Below are positions 35,201-48,100 of a stretch of 64,000 nucleotides of DNA, piece by piece. The translations under genes and the position numbers were made by a program. The first letter of the stretch is position 1; the number at the start of each line of letters is the position of its first letter. This stretch comes from Pomacea canaliculata (lineage: Eukaryota > Mollusca > Gastropoda > Architaenioglossa > Ampullariidae): the NCBI RefSeq assembly GCF_003073045.1, contig NC_037601.1, forward strand, positions 4,557,872 to 4,621,871. The letters are read 5' to 3'. The notes below the pieces were generated by a model. That model saw only the letters and a program-made list of their open reading frames with translations. It had not been told where the DNA came from and did no database searches.

Positions 35201-38200
35201 CTCGGCGAGTGTGCGTGCGAGTATGCGCGCGTGTCTGTGTACGTGTGCACGCTTAATTCATACATCACCTTTAAAATGAACCAACATGTTATACCTGGGG
35301 GAGGGGACTATTTTGCTCTCGTTTCTTTGATCCTGACAATGACCTACTCTGTTTCAGAGTGTTTAACAACCACGTTCCGATGGTTGATTCTGATGTGGAC
35401 CTCTTCAGTACCTACCCAGTAAGCATTTAGCGTTGTGCTGACTGCAGGCTGGGGTTCCTTGGCGGGCAGTTACCTTGGCGACGGCGGGTTCTTTGACGGC
35501 AGGCTTCTTGTTGGAAATGACGGTTCCAGTCGCATACTTTTTGTTAACCCTTCTCTATCCTCCCTGAAGAGTGCCGAAGGGTACGCTGTCGTTTTTTTGA
35601 ATTGGACGCGACAAGTCCAATATGATGTTTCCATTGATACGAACCATCATATATGTTCTCTGAGGACTTCATTCCCTTGGTGGAGCCCATCTCCACAGAC
35701 GGTTGTCCGTCAATTTGCTAAAGTTGTCGACAGAGGGGCCCTGGGCACGTGCCGGTCCTCCACACGAAGGTAGAGGTGATCTCTTTGCCGGTGCTTCCGT
35801 CCAGGGAGTTTTTGTGCCAATGTCATGACAAGCACGTATACGTTTGTGTTGGGCTTTAATTGTCTACTTTTCGAGATACACCCACAACCATCATGATGTC
35901 AGAGGACAAGAACACAGACGTTAGGATGGTGCAGGGAGACATTTGCCCTGCCAATGCCTCAGCCAGTGGGAATTAAAGCTAGAATCATGTGCATTAGGCA
36001 ACTTTGAGTCTTGAGCATGATGAAGTTTGTAGTTGTATACAAATCGATCAGAATTAAGATGGGGGTTTCACCCAGATTTTCAGAACTATTTGTCGCCATT
36101 CTTTTCAAGATGTAGAATAACCCTAAAGAAGGCCTAGAAAGCCTTGTCACATACATAAATTATTACATATTTAAATAAACACAACTAGCCTGTAGTTTTA
36201 TTTTGGCCACAGACCATGCGAGGAGCCTCATGGCGAGGTAAAGACTGTAACGACTTGAACAGCAACATCTACCCAGGAGCACTGTGAGTAGTCCAAACGT
36301 AGTTGTATCACAAACATTCACCTTTCAGTGTTTTCTTGCAGATCACAATACATTCTTATTATAATTAATTTTGATTATCAAGTACTAATTAATCACATTT
36401 TGTGCTCACGAAGGCTGAGACTATAAGAAGATGAGAATTGGCAAAGTTTTCTCACTAAACAACCAAAACAAAAAAAAAAAAAAAAAAAAACTCAGAATGG
36501 AGTTGGTATTTTCACGTGTTCTCCTCTGTAGAATCTGGCTTGGAGTCCTTTGATCATTAACCTGATGACAAATAACTGAGTAATAATTCTTTTTTTCAGA
36601 CCTATTGATGGTGACCATTTAGAGGACTCAAACTGCAATGGAATTTATGTAAGTGTGTAATAACACCTACATATTTTTATAAAGTTCACAAGCTCTGTCA
36701 TGCGATAATCTATTCTTTTTATGCGGCACTTGTTGTCATTCTATCATATTTTCTGTGTTCATTTGTCGGCCAAAGTCATGTTGGAACATTTTTACTTTAC
36801 AGAATGGTTGAAACTTCTCAACATAACGAAAAAACTTTAATTAATGCAGGCATCTGTTTCGTCACAACTAAGGTGTTTATATGTTGTTTTCTGAAAACTG
36901 ACAGGGTACCAATCCAGGAACTTTGATTCCCTATGAGACTGAGCTATGCGCAGGTTCCCAGCCTCGAGGAATAGCCGTGTTGGGGATTCCATAAGCGCCC
37001 ACTTCCATCTTCCAGAAGAATGGTTTGATGCTACAACCATTTCTGCTGTAAGTTTGTGCGGTTAACCTCAAAAAGATCCAAATAATAATAGTCATCAAAA
37101 CATACAAATATTGTGATGGAACATTATTATATTTTGTACCAAAGAAGTGTGTGGAAAAGAACATGATAATTATATGTGAAAAGTACAGAAGAATCGTTTT
37201 GGTTGCTGAAGTGTTGACTGAATTATGCTGTAATTTCATGATATAAATATGAGAATGGAAATTAAAAAAAAAAAAACCCTTCCCTCCCAAACATCCAGGT
37301 TCATTGAAATTGCCCCAAGAGTGTTTTAAGGCAAAGGGTTGTGTAAAGCTGTAACTAAGGGTTTTGTTGTGTCAAGTGGAAAACAATATAATATCTTTAT
37401 GAAAACGTTAGGTTATCTCATTTTGAGGGTCTAGAGGGGTGCACTATTTATTCTAAAGACCGGGAAAAGTGCAGTGCGAGGTACTATTTCCTCAAATATG
37501 TGTAATTCTAGTCTCTCCTCGTCAGTATACACCCTTACAAACATAGCACACACACAGGTTAATTAGAAGATCATCAGCGCTGACGCTCTTTGGTTATATT
37601 TATGATGTCCAGATTTGCCTAATTAACATATGGCCCTTGCTCTTCCATTGGCTGTAGCCTTGACAATGTAAGAGTTTCCATGTACAGTCCTTTCTTTATT
37701 AACCTTTTCTGTACACGGTGATGTGTGTACCCTTTATCTTGAGAAGAGAAGTGAGGAAACTGGTCCAGAATTGGGGAAGCAGTATTTTGCATTGATCTAT
37801 ACCTAAGAGTTAGAAGAAAACTGAACATCACGAAACTATTACAGGTTTGGGACATGCTCATACACTATTATTTTTAAGTTTTTGTCACCTTACTTTTACC
37901 CTAAAAGTGGATAAAAATCGTACCTGACGAAATAAAGAATTTCTTATGGCCATGGCAATATCTAGCAGATGGTTATATTCTATATTAGTTCATAGACACA
38001 TTTAAATGTTACAAAACCTAAAAGCATCACATACATATTACTATTTTGTTCATTATAATCAAAGTTATATTTTTCAGGAAGCTTTTAAACATCTGGACTT
38101 CATCATTGAAAATGAAATTGATTGGCCAGAAATGTCAACTGCATCAGGTAAAAAGAAATTGTTCATACTCAGATAATTAGGAAAATATTTTCTTCAAAGA

Positions 38201-41200
38201 AAAAACTAAAATATCCCTATCACAAAGTTCATTAAAAGCAGTTCCACTAACAGCACACAACTCCACACCCCACCCCATAGTCCCCTCTGAAAAAAGGTTG
38301 GTCATATATGAGCTGAACATCGCACTCCTCTGTTCAAATAGCATAGACTAACCTATGACCTAAACTGTTACTTTATAAAAAGTTGTACCTAAGTATTCAG
38401 AAAACAGGACATTTACATCAGGGAATATAATTTTTATTTTTAAGATTAAAATAACTATTATTTTTTTAAGATTCAAATGAAAATGTATATGTAAGAATCA
38501 GATTCTGCTTTGAATCTTTACACATTAAGAATTAAAGTATGTTTTGTACAATTACAATTTAACAAATTTATCTGTTTATGCACAGGTCATGGTTTCAACA
38601 ATTGGACCGAAGTTATCCAGGGTCCTATAGATTCTCTGTATCTTCGTCTGTGGCAAAGAAATCACTGCAATCATAGGGATTACCAAAACATTGGTGTCAA
38701 TGGTATTGCTGAGGTGTATGAGGAGAGGCAGTGAGAGATAATCACTTGTGAACTCAAGATTTCTACTCAGAGAAGACTGATTATTTGTCCAGAAAGAATA
38801 AATATGTGGGCAGTGAGAAGTAGGGGTGAGAAAATAAATAAGAGAGATAACTTAGAAATTGTTTCCTATTCTTGGAAAATATTTTAAACAAATTTACAAG
38901 ATCCAATTTTTAAAGAGGGTAACAAACATGTTTCTCTCAAACAGGTGCAGATTCATTTTCAATGGTCAAACCAATAATGGAAAGGTATGTATGAGATAAT
39001 ATTACTTACCAATTTGAAGACTTGCTATTTATAGGTTATGATGAAAGAACTTATCTATTTGGTAATTTTTCAAGTTAATTTTATGATTTAATGTTTAAAT
39101 ATATGTTAAAATGAAAGTTTACAATGTAATCACCAACTGATATTTTAATTTACCATTAAGCAGCTTACAGGATGATAAGGAATATGACTGTAAATTTTTT
39201 CAGTCTTGCACGTAAACAGCAAACAGACCAACCACTGGTGGTTATCTACGCACTGGTTGGGAATGATGTCTGCAATGGGTAAAGAAATTTAGCTTGCTGG
39301 ATTTATCAAACCATAATAACACATTCTAGAGAAGGTGAAAACTAATCATTTACTGATTAATCACTGTGCTCTACTATTTGCTTTTACTAAGTCACTTGTA
39401 TTGCAATATCAATGTACTTGTTAAATAAGCAAATATTCTTTGAATAAATTCTTCCTGATAAATGCAAATAAGCACAGTCAAGAGGTGATGTTAGATGTTC
39501 CAACACAAGAATGATAAATATCCCTTATGAATAATCATCATGTGATGAGAACTTTTAAAATATTCTCTTTAAAGCACGCAAACATGGCATTTAAAATGAA
39601 ACTGGTGTATTGCTTACAGACATACTGATGATACATTTGCTCACATGACTACTCCAGCACAAATGAAGGCTAACGTTATGGATACCTTGATCTATCTTGT
39701 AAGTGTGATTTATCCATTATAATTCTAGCATTCTTCAAGAGAAAACATTAATCATTATATGCAGTTGCTGTTTAGTTTCAAGACCAGATCCAGTTTCGAA
39801 GTACTAAAGCAGTTCATTAACCACTAGGTATAGGAACAGAGTTATAGTTACTCTGGAGGAAGCAATGGATTGAAAGCCAAGAATAGTCACAAATGTGCAG
39901 ACCCCAGATCATTTAATAAGTCAGCAGATTACCTCAGAGGCAAGCAGAGGATCACAGGGGAAATGTTAAGAGATCATTTTCTTGAGGCTATCTTTTTTTT
40001 GTGAAGTGCCCATCTTTTCTTCTCACTGCCTTCCTCACTTCCCCAACTCTCAGGTATTCATTCCTGAATTGAATTTGCTTGCACCAAAACTGGCGTACCA
40101 TTCGGTTTGGATGCCATTGTTCTAACCACTTAGGCATTCACTTCCATTTATAGCTGTGAACCAATAACAGCTGAAAATTCAACAGAAACAGTTATGTATT
40201 TCAGGATCATCACTATAGGCCTGCATCATTTCTCACCTCCATTTTCACCTGGCCAGCAATCATATGCCTATATGTCTGTAAATACAAATGCATACAAGTA
40301 TTTCTTATGTTGCTAACAGGACAAGAAGTTGCCTTACAACAGCACAGTTTTCCTCGTTGGGCTAGCAGATGGCCGGGTCTTGTATGACAGCCTGAAAGAT
40401 CACATTCATCCCATTGGTCGATACTGGAATAAGTTCACCTACTCTCAGTTTTATGACTTTTTCAACTGTTTGCAGGTGCAAAGGCATTATAAGGGGACTA
40501 GATATTTACATCTACATCTACTTTTTCATTTAAAGTTACATTTATATTGTATGTAACATTCCTATCAATTTTATGTTCACATTTTATAAACATACCAAAT
40601 AAAAATTGGGATAGCAAACATGCCTAAAATACTCTCAAATATGAAGACAGGAATTTTGAAAAATGGAAGTTCATGAAGCATTTCTAATGTCAGCAGGCTT
40701 ATTAGATCCTTTTGTCTCATTTTGTATCTAGGTTCTAGATACACAACTGCTGATTAAGTCTAATAACACTTCTTTCAGATAAGCCCATGCTCCGGGTGGA
40801 TGAACACAAATGGAACAATTCGAAACATGACTACTGAGGTAACAAAACCTGTCAGCTCTGAGCTTCAGAGTACCTGCAGTGTTATTTTTAACACACCATT
40901 CCTCTGCTAATGTATTGTCATATCAGACATCAACATAACATGCTTAGAAAATATTAACTGTAATTGTTTAAAATCGATCAGCATACATAAGCATTTTTTG
41001 AATCTTTTTGAGATCATAAATTTGCAGTGGGTAACTGATGCTTATTGGGTTTTTTTTTTCCCCTCCAGAGAGCAAACGAACTGTCTCTTGTGCTACAGGA
41101 GGTTGCCCAAGAAAACCAAAAGGCTTTTGCACATTTTCAGCTGTATTTCATGACCAATCCCATAAACTAAAGGTTTGTCTAGCACACTTTATTTTAAATG

Positions 41201-41677
41201 AATAATTTTACATTTTAAATGAAGAACTAGAAAAGTAAAGAAAATATGGTTTTAAAGACTGATCCGAGGGGATACATGGGAGGAGACAAAGGGAGCCACT
41301 TAAATGTCTTTACCTTAATTCACCCTTTTTTGGTCAGAAACATCGAGATATGCTTTACCCTTTACTTTGATACTATTTCCTGGGAAACAAATTACAAAAG
41401 ATGACGTGGAATTGTTTTATATATATATTTCAAAATTAAGTGAATGTGTTGACCCTGTTTTCTGTTTCTAGCAATCAGTGTTTGGAATGCTCAGGGTGGA
41501 CAGACATGGCAGCTCCTGGAACCAGTAGATGGTTTCCATAGTAATCAGTATGGCCAAGCGCTTACAGCTCAGGTAACATGGGAGGAAGCTGAGAAATTGA
41601 TGCCACAAGTGTTTGGACCAGTCAACCCTGCCAATGAGAAGATTGCACAGATCTTTGGCAGCCAGGGTGGTTATTGA
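31236..41677 (+). CDS. AOAH: Acyloxyacyl hydrolase (saposin domain plus GDSL-type lipase)
   Basis: Exons: 31236-31344, 32414-32570, 33450-33549, 34381-34446, 35079-35143, 35358-35418, 36213-36283, 36600-36648, 36905-37047, 38078-38147, 38586-38702, 38945-38984, 39204-39278, 39620-39698, 40320-40475, 40779-40838, 41069-41172, 41472-41677. It starts with a signal peptide (GLFVCLFIACMAFGQV). A saposin-B domain with six cysteines follows (CATC, LCSYL, FCKEF, RVCASLDFC), then the catalytic domain: SWRGKDCND, GDSISAHF (nucleophile Ser), SLYLRLWQRNHCNHRDYQNI, VGNDVCNG (oxyanion Asn), and near the end QTWQLLEPVDGFH (the Asp-x-x-His of the lipase). AOAH removes secondary acyl chains from LPS lipid A and dampens innate responses. 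The frame is broken by one base in the GDS exon and near 41,165. Splice phases are otherwise consistent. AATAAA at 41,710 ends the transcript. Confidence 0.92.
31638..31704. repeat. (AAT)n microsatellite
   Basis: About 22 uninterrupted AAT units lie in AOAH intron 1. Confidence 0.95.
32209..32236. repeat. (GT)n microsatellite
   Basis: About 14 GT units lie in AOAH intron 1, upstream of the saposin exon. Confidence 0.9.
32930..33180 (+). repeat. Possible dispersed repeat in AOAH intron 2
   Basis: A GC-richer segment (AGGTGGGTGGATGGCGG, GAGAGCTCTATACTG, CGTACGGCCATCAGACG) stands out against the AT-rich intron and has the look of mollusc repeats of the 'gggaggagagctctatactg' kind. No ends or coding capacity were recognised. 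Confidence 0.3.
39985..40150 (-). repeat. Degenerate tRNA-derived SINE in AOAH intron
   Basis: The minus strand carries GCCTAAGTGGTTAGAACAAT, a box A-like word related to the SINE at 18,985-19,257, followed by GGCATCCAAACCGAATGG. The rest is diverged. Confidence 0.5.
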
Positions 41678-41709
41678 TCCCTGTTCAGGCTGAGAAAAGC
41701 TACTGATGG

Positions 41710-41715
41710 AATAAA
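41710..41715 (+). terminator. AOAH: Polyadenylation signal of AOAH
   Basis: AATAAA lies 33 bases after the TGA at 41,675-41,677. It gives a very short 3' UTR. Later AATAAA words exist, so longer transcripts are possible. Confidence 0.55.
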
Positions 41716-41829
41716 CTCTTCTTGTAGGATTAATATCTTTTTCAAACAAGTGAAGTGTTTTCCAGCGTGCCAAATTATTTATTTCTCTGTTTCTTTGCAA
41801 CTTGTACATACACATTAACAGTGATTAAA

Positions 41830-44800
41830 ATCAAACACAAATGGTTCCTCTGAAGTGTTTTGGTTACCAGTTGCCATGGCACCATGATAAGTGATAAATG
41901 ACCACAGGGTTCTGTTGAACAGTTATTTAAAAGGACGAGTTTTTCTACAACTGCTTAGAATTACATTATATTTAAACATAGAAATATGACTTCATTAACA
42001 AAATCCCTGAGGGCAGGTAGATAGGTAACATTAATTTTTCACACAAAATAATTCAAAAGTACGTTGATGGATAAAAGAAACATTGCCTCTGGTGTCCAAA
42101 GGCTTGATGATGTCTGCTAAACTATAATACTTTTAAACTTTTAAAAAGTATACTCATGAAATCAGTATAGGTACTTCAAGTCCACCCTTTTTTTACAAGA
42201 AAGATAACTTTGTGTTGCAATAGGGTATTAAAAAAAAGCACTCATCTATTCACTAGAAAGCAATCTGGCTCATTAATCTGAGGACCAGATTTTCATGAGA
42301 GCGGTGCCTACCTGTACCCATTCAAAGCTGGATCAACTGGGGATAAGTAAGCTACACCACAGCTAAACTGTGTACAGTAGTGGGTGCTCCTCCAGCCATG
42401 AATGCATGTCCTTGCCATTCAGCTATACATTTCCCCACAACAAAGATGAAATTGTCAAGAGCTCAGTAGCTTTGTGGCCATAACAGGAGGGATTGTAAGT
42501 ACTTGGTTTGTTCAAGGAAGAGCATGTGGTGGAATTTTCAGGCAGAGGCCAGTAACCCTCTAGTCAAAGCTGAGCACACAATCACCAGGCTATGGCAGCA
42601 AGTTTAATTAATCTATCAAGTAGGTTTGCAGCGGCAGCTTGTGTGATAACCTTTTGTACTTCACAAAATTTCTTGCGCTTGGGTTAGCTTTATTTTTAGT
42701 TTAAAAGGACCTTTAATCAAAGTGCCAGTAACAAAATGACACACATTTACAACAATCACCATTCTAGCACCTTAGCTCTATTTTCAAAGTGGAAGATGGT
42801 GCACAGAGAAAAGAAACAAAGGATAAGAGATTAATGAATTCCCCTGATCATTACAGTCAGACTCCAAATGCTGGGAAGACTGTTTATTCACATCCACAAT
42901 GCATATAAAAAGCTCAATACAAGCTGAAAATGCACATATGCTATATATACACTTGGGGGAAAAAAAAAGGGAATAAATTATATGGCAGTGGAGTAGTAGG
43001 AGCAAAAGTGCTCCTCAGCATGCCAATGGAGATGACAAGACAACTGCTGCAACAAGCATGACTGAACTAAAAGGTGACAAAATTACTTGTGCTACAAGTT
43101 TAAAGGCTAGAAAGAGCAGTTTCTCTTTTCTGTATAGGTAACCATCCAAACAAGAAATGGCCCTTTCTAGACAGCATTTTAACAATTGCGCAAACATGAG
43201 GTAGCACGTGTGGTGAATGATGCCATGACCCAAGAAATGTAGAGAGCACATTTGGTGCTAAAGGCATGAGATTTTTTTAGCATGGTTATATTTTAAATGC
43301 ACAGGCATCCACACTGCAAATACTCCAAATGTAATGTACAGGAATATGTCCATTTTTGATGTTTACTTTATCAGCATGGTGCTGCTGTAAAGCACAAGAA
43401 TCTGCCATGCATATTCTGCTGTAAAATGGACCAAGCCTATAAACTTTTCAAAATACCACAAAGTTAAAAAAAAAACAAAACTATCCTTATTTAAAAGGTG
43501 AAAAAAGGGGATGCATAATAGATGAAACAAACCACTGCAAGAATGCAAGAAATTGTTCCGTTAAAAGGATTAAAATTGTGCCACTGCATGTATGTGACCA
43601 ACACTAACCAAATTGTTTATGATCTGTACCATTTACAGATATAAAGATTCAAATCAAAGCAAATAATTGCTTTGAGATGACTGTAGCATGTGAAAAGCCT
43701 AATTGTCTGCTGGTGGCAGTGTTGAGAATTAGAAACATCAAAACAAAACAATGAAGTCCTTGTTTTAACTGTTCTAAGCATGAGATAGAATTGCCATGCT
43801 TACCTGCTCAGGTTTTTTGAGAGTTTGCAGTACATGAGGAATTAAACACAATCATTTTGAAAGAAAACTGTGTACTGATAAATAAGTATGCATTATTTAC
43901 AAGTATACTACTCATAAAAGCTTTATATCATGTTTAGTTCTTTATGCTATGAAGAATATTTACAACTAAGTGTGTGGTTTGAAAAGAAAATCATGAAAGA
44001 AGCAGCCACCATTAGTGCTTACAATTTACACAAATTATAATCAATAGTGAAATATCTGATACTTAAAGTTGCAGATGCAAGTCATAGTTTGAGAAATTTT
44101 TTTTTCACACATCACAGGCTTTCTCTAGGCACCTGGCAAATATCACAGTAAGAAAAGCTGTGGTTCCCCAACCCAACATAATAGCAAACTTGTTGCCATT
44201 TTTCACAGTGGCCAGTACACAGTCACCAACAACACATTCTCCCAAGTACAGTGCAGAGGATGGACTGGTTTGTTCAGTCTAACTGCACTGTTTTCAATAA
44301 GTTTACCATCTTGTGTCCAGGAAGTTCTGCACATGTCAGATTTCACTAGTACCACAGTTTCTCTTGAGACATTTTAAAAACCCCACTCCAAAAAAGTAAC
44401 AACAAAAACAAACAAAAACTAAATAAAAGCTAGTCTGCACTCATTTAAGATTTACAGGAAAAAATGTATACAAACAAAAGTAAACGAAATCTATAAATAT
44501 GACACACCCACTTTTCCACTACACTCAATAAAAAATCCCTCATTGTCTGTTCCCTGCTACCAGCTCTAGAATAAATGGCTGCAAACATATCAGCTTCAAA
44601 TTCTGTCCAAAGGTGGAAAGGCTGCATTATGGTGAAAAAAATCCTGTGGCTTTTTAATAGTCTTTTAACAAAAGGAGTGGTAACAAAGAAATTTTGTAAA
44701 AAAGCAAAGATCAGTGGTAACTATTAACTCTGACATATAAAAAGCCACAAAAAACCCCCAAAAAAACCTGTTGGTTATTTTGTCATTTCATCTGGTAGGA

Positions 44801-45150
44801 TATGAATCTTCTGCATATGACAGCTTTCTACCTGTGGCACTGTTAAATTCACTTCACTCTTACATTTTTGGTATTGTCTATGCTGAGCGAACATCAGTTT
44901 GAAAGCAGCCTGACAACAATTCTTTTTCCCTCTCTAAGGTTATCTGCCTATTTCCTTCAAAGCATACCAAACACAAAGGCAGGGCTAAGAACACATCAAA
45001 GAAGTCCTCTCAAAGGCACAATGTTATTTTTACTTGAATTTTTTTCGTTCTTTCCTCTTTTTCTTTTTTGTCTTCTAAAAGTTCTGATTTGTTTTAACTT
45101 ATTATCAGTGCCAAATAGATTAACTGCTTTCAAGTAAAGAATAAAATAGA
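41830..45150. other. Tail-to-tail intergenic region between AOAH and CEP192
   Basis: AT-rich sequence with homopolymer runs. No reading frame resembles a known family on either strand. The 3' UTR of CEP192 extends an unknown distance into the right side. Confidence 0.45.
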
Positions 45151-45157
45151 AAACTTA

Positions 45158-48100
45158 TTATGTAGAATATTTTTCTTCTTTTCCTCTCCCCATGAGATGG
45201 ACAGCAAATGTTTTATTTAGTTGTGGGGCACGGAAAACAACAGTATCCTCAAAATCCCCTGGTGCTGATGGATGGAACTCAATTGGATATTTGAGAAAAC
45301 GCCGTCTCCTGTAAAGAAATGTAGAAATGAGAAACAAGAATAAGTGGGCATGGTGATAAGAATTTTTTTTTTTTTTTTTTTTTTGGAGGGGAGGGATGAT
45401 GCAGGAGTAAAGTCGGCATTCATTTTACACTGTACAACACTCAACTTAAATGCAGAGAATAAATCAAACAGCAAAAATTTAGCTCACAAACTGTTATGCC
45501 TCTAATTAAGCATTTCCATACACACACAAAAATGATGGATGAAAGTGATTAATCATTTTGTGGACAGCTGCATCAATGAAATAAACATGAAAGTATAAAC
45601 TCTTACGTTATGCCAAAATTTAAATGCTTGACGAAGAAAGGAGACTTTGGAGCCTGAGTTTCCAAGCTGAATGTTGGTGTCATAGCTGTTCTTAAACTCA
45701 ACCTTGACCTGTGTGACTTTGCCTACTACTGTGTCACAGAACTTCACTTCTGGATTTAAAAGAAGAAGATCTTGCACTGTTGTATGGTGATGTTCCCCTC
45801 TACAATTGTGGAAAAAAATAGCAAAGTACAAAAGTAACAATAACACAAGTTTCTGCAATAAAGAAATTAAGAAACTTTAACTTAAAGACAAGAAAGAAAA
45901 ATTTTAGAAAGAAGCTGCCTCATTTTGCTATAATGTTTTATTATTATTGTCATGTGACCATGATGTAGTGTCTATTGACATCATATGCATATACACAGCT
46001 TCACTACGATTTACAATCTTTTATGTTTCTGAAAACACACCATTCAAATTCGTTAACTTTGTTAAAATTTAAACCTTACGCTGAGCGCATGGTATTGTGC
46101 TGCTTCTCCTGCAGAGGTGCTCTTTGTTGGGGCTTGTCTATCTCTAAGCTGCCCTTTCCCGAAATCTGTTTTGCTGTCACTGGATTCTCTGTGCTGCTAG
46201 CCTGTAGTAGAGTGTGGGACATTAAAGTTAAAGACATGAAGCCTTTAGAAGCATGACTTATTCCTCACTTTACTGCTCTATAAAGATAACTGGAATATTA
46301 TAGTGAAATTTATGTGTTCTTACATTATGGACTACACAAACCTGTTATACCTGTTATTTTACACTGGCTACAGTCAAAAATGGCACAGTTAATTCCATAA
46401 TTTAATCTCTGAATGTTACTTTATTTAAAGCCAACAAAATGTGAAAATTTTTTTACTTCTGTCAATAATTTATTTCAGAAAAAATTGTAACTACTGAAGC
46501 TGATGTAAGATTAGTCTTTACACTTGTAGCAGAAAGTAGGTGAACACATGATGGTGAAAACACATACCTCTGCTGTGATAAAGATTTTTGTGGTTGTTAC
46601 AACAGGCACAGATTTCCCACCAACCAGGGGCTGGTATTCTATTTCCCAGTGTTGGTTGTATGTTCCTCTAGTCTTGGGGCAGAATTTTATAGGCACCTGC
46701 ACATGACCAAATGAAACTATTCTTGTATAGTTCTACTAAAATGCATGGAAATTTCAAGAACTCAGGAACAATACCTGAAGACCCCAGTAAGGTAACCACT
46801 AAGTTAAGCGTTTTCAATGTTTCCTATGACAGAATGCACCCTACATATCTTAGAGTACTTTTAAAAGAATTTCTCTGTTTTCTGAAAATTTCTGGTTGCA
46901 CTAACCTTTGAGGACTCATGTGGCAAGAGATCACCACTGATTGGAATAATTTGGAAAACGCTGTAACCAACTCGTTGTACTGTGTTGTTCTCATCAGCTC
47001 CCTTCACATAAGCAGGTGCAAAAGCTTGTATCTTCCAGTGAACAGGGTCTGATGATATGTTGGTCAGCTCAATGACACTCTCTACTGACCATGAAGGTAA
47101 CAGGGAAAAAAATAACATCATGGAAAAGAAGCACAAAAGAAAATTCAGCAACACTCAAAAAAAGTGAAATAATTATATATCTTCATAACAGAAGTGAAGC
47201 AACAATAAAAATGAAACATAACAGCATCACTTTTATAGAAAACTTTGCTGATAAGGAAAAAACAAACAAAACTAATAACCCAGTGACTCGTTGACTCTTG
47301 CACATGGGAAGTTGATGTTTGTGGAGGTAATCTGTAGGCTCTGGCTGGAAGCACTCAAATGTGCATCTACAGGTAATAACTTTGACACCGTACTCATAGA
47401 CTCCAGAGATGTTGGAGAAACAACTGCCAGGGGAGGCTTAAGTGCTGCATTTTTGATGTGCACTTTAACAAGCTGAAAATTAGACAAGAAACCCAATATA
47501 TATACATCTGAATATTTTAGAACTGCCTCACTTTAACAGGTGTTCAAACAAGTGCTATTTTACTTTGCAATTCTGTAGTTTGGAAATGACATTCCTTCAT
47601 GCACTAGTGTTATTTAAAGTTTCTTGCAGAAGAACTTTTGCTTAGACAAATCTTATAACTGGTATTAAGAATTAATACTGCGCAAGTGGGATTTAATCCA
47701 AATACCAACCTTCTGCTTCCCATTGCATATGACAGTTAGGTTCCCGTGCCAAGGCAACTCTGTTATTCGTTTCTGCCATGCCATGTGCAACCAAACTTCA
47801 ATAGAGACACTTGACCTGTAATAAAATACATCCTGAATCTAATAAAAATTATTCATTTCTGTTCACAAAAGAACATCCAAGGCTAGATCAATCCTTCTTC
47901 TAATCTAGAACATTTAGCATCAATTTAAATGAAAGATGATTTTGAATACCAAGCTAGTTATTGATGCAAGTGGTAATTGTTTATCAAGTGTTTGTCATTC
48001 AAGAAATCGTTCCACAAAAAGTAATTTACCTGGGTTTTACTTCCCCTTTCTGAGGTTCCGGTACCACAGAGTTGGAAGGCCACGACAGCTCAAACCTGGG

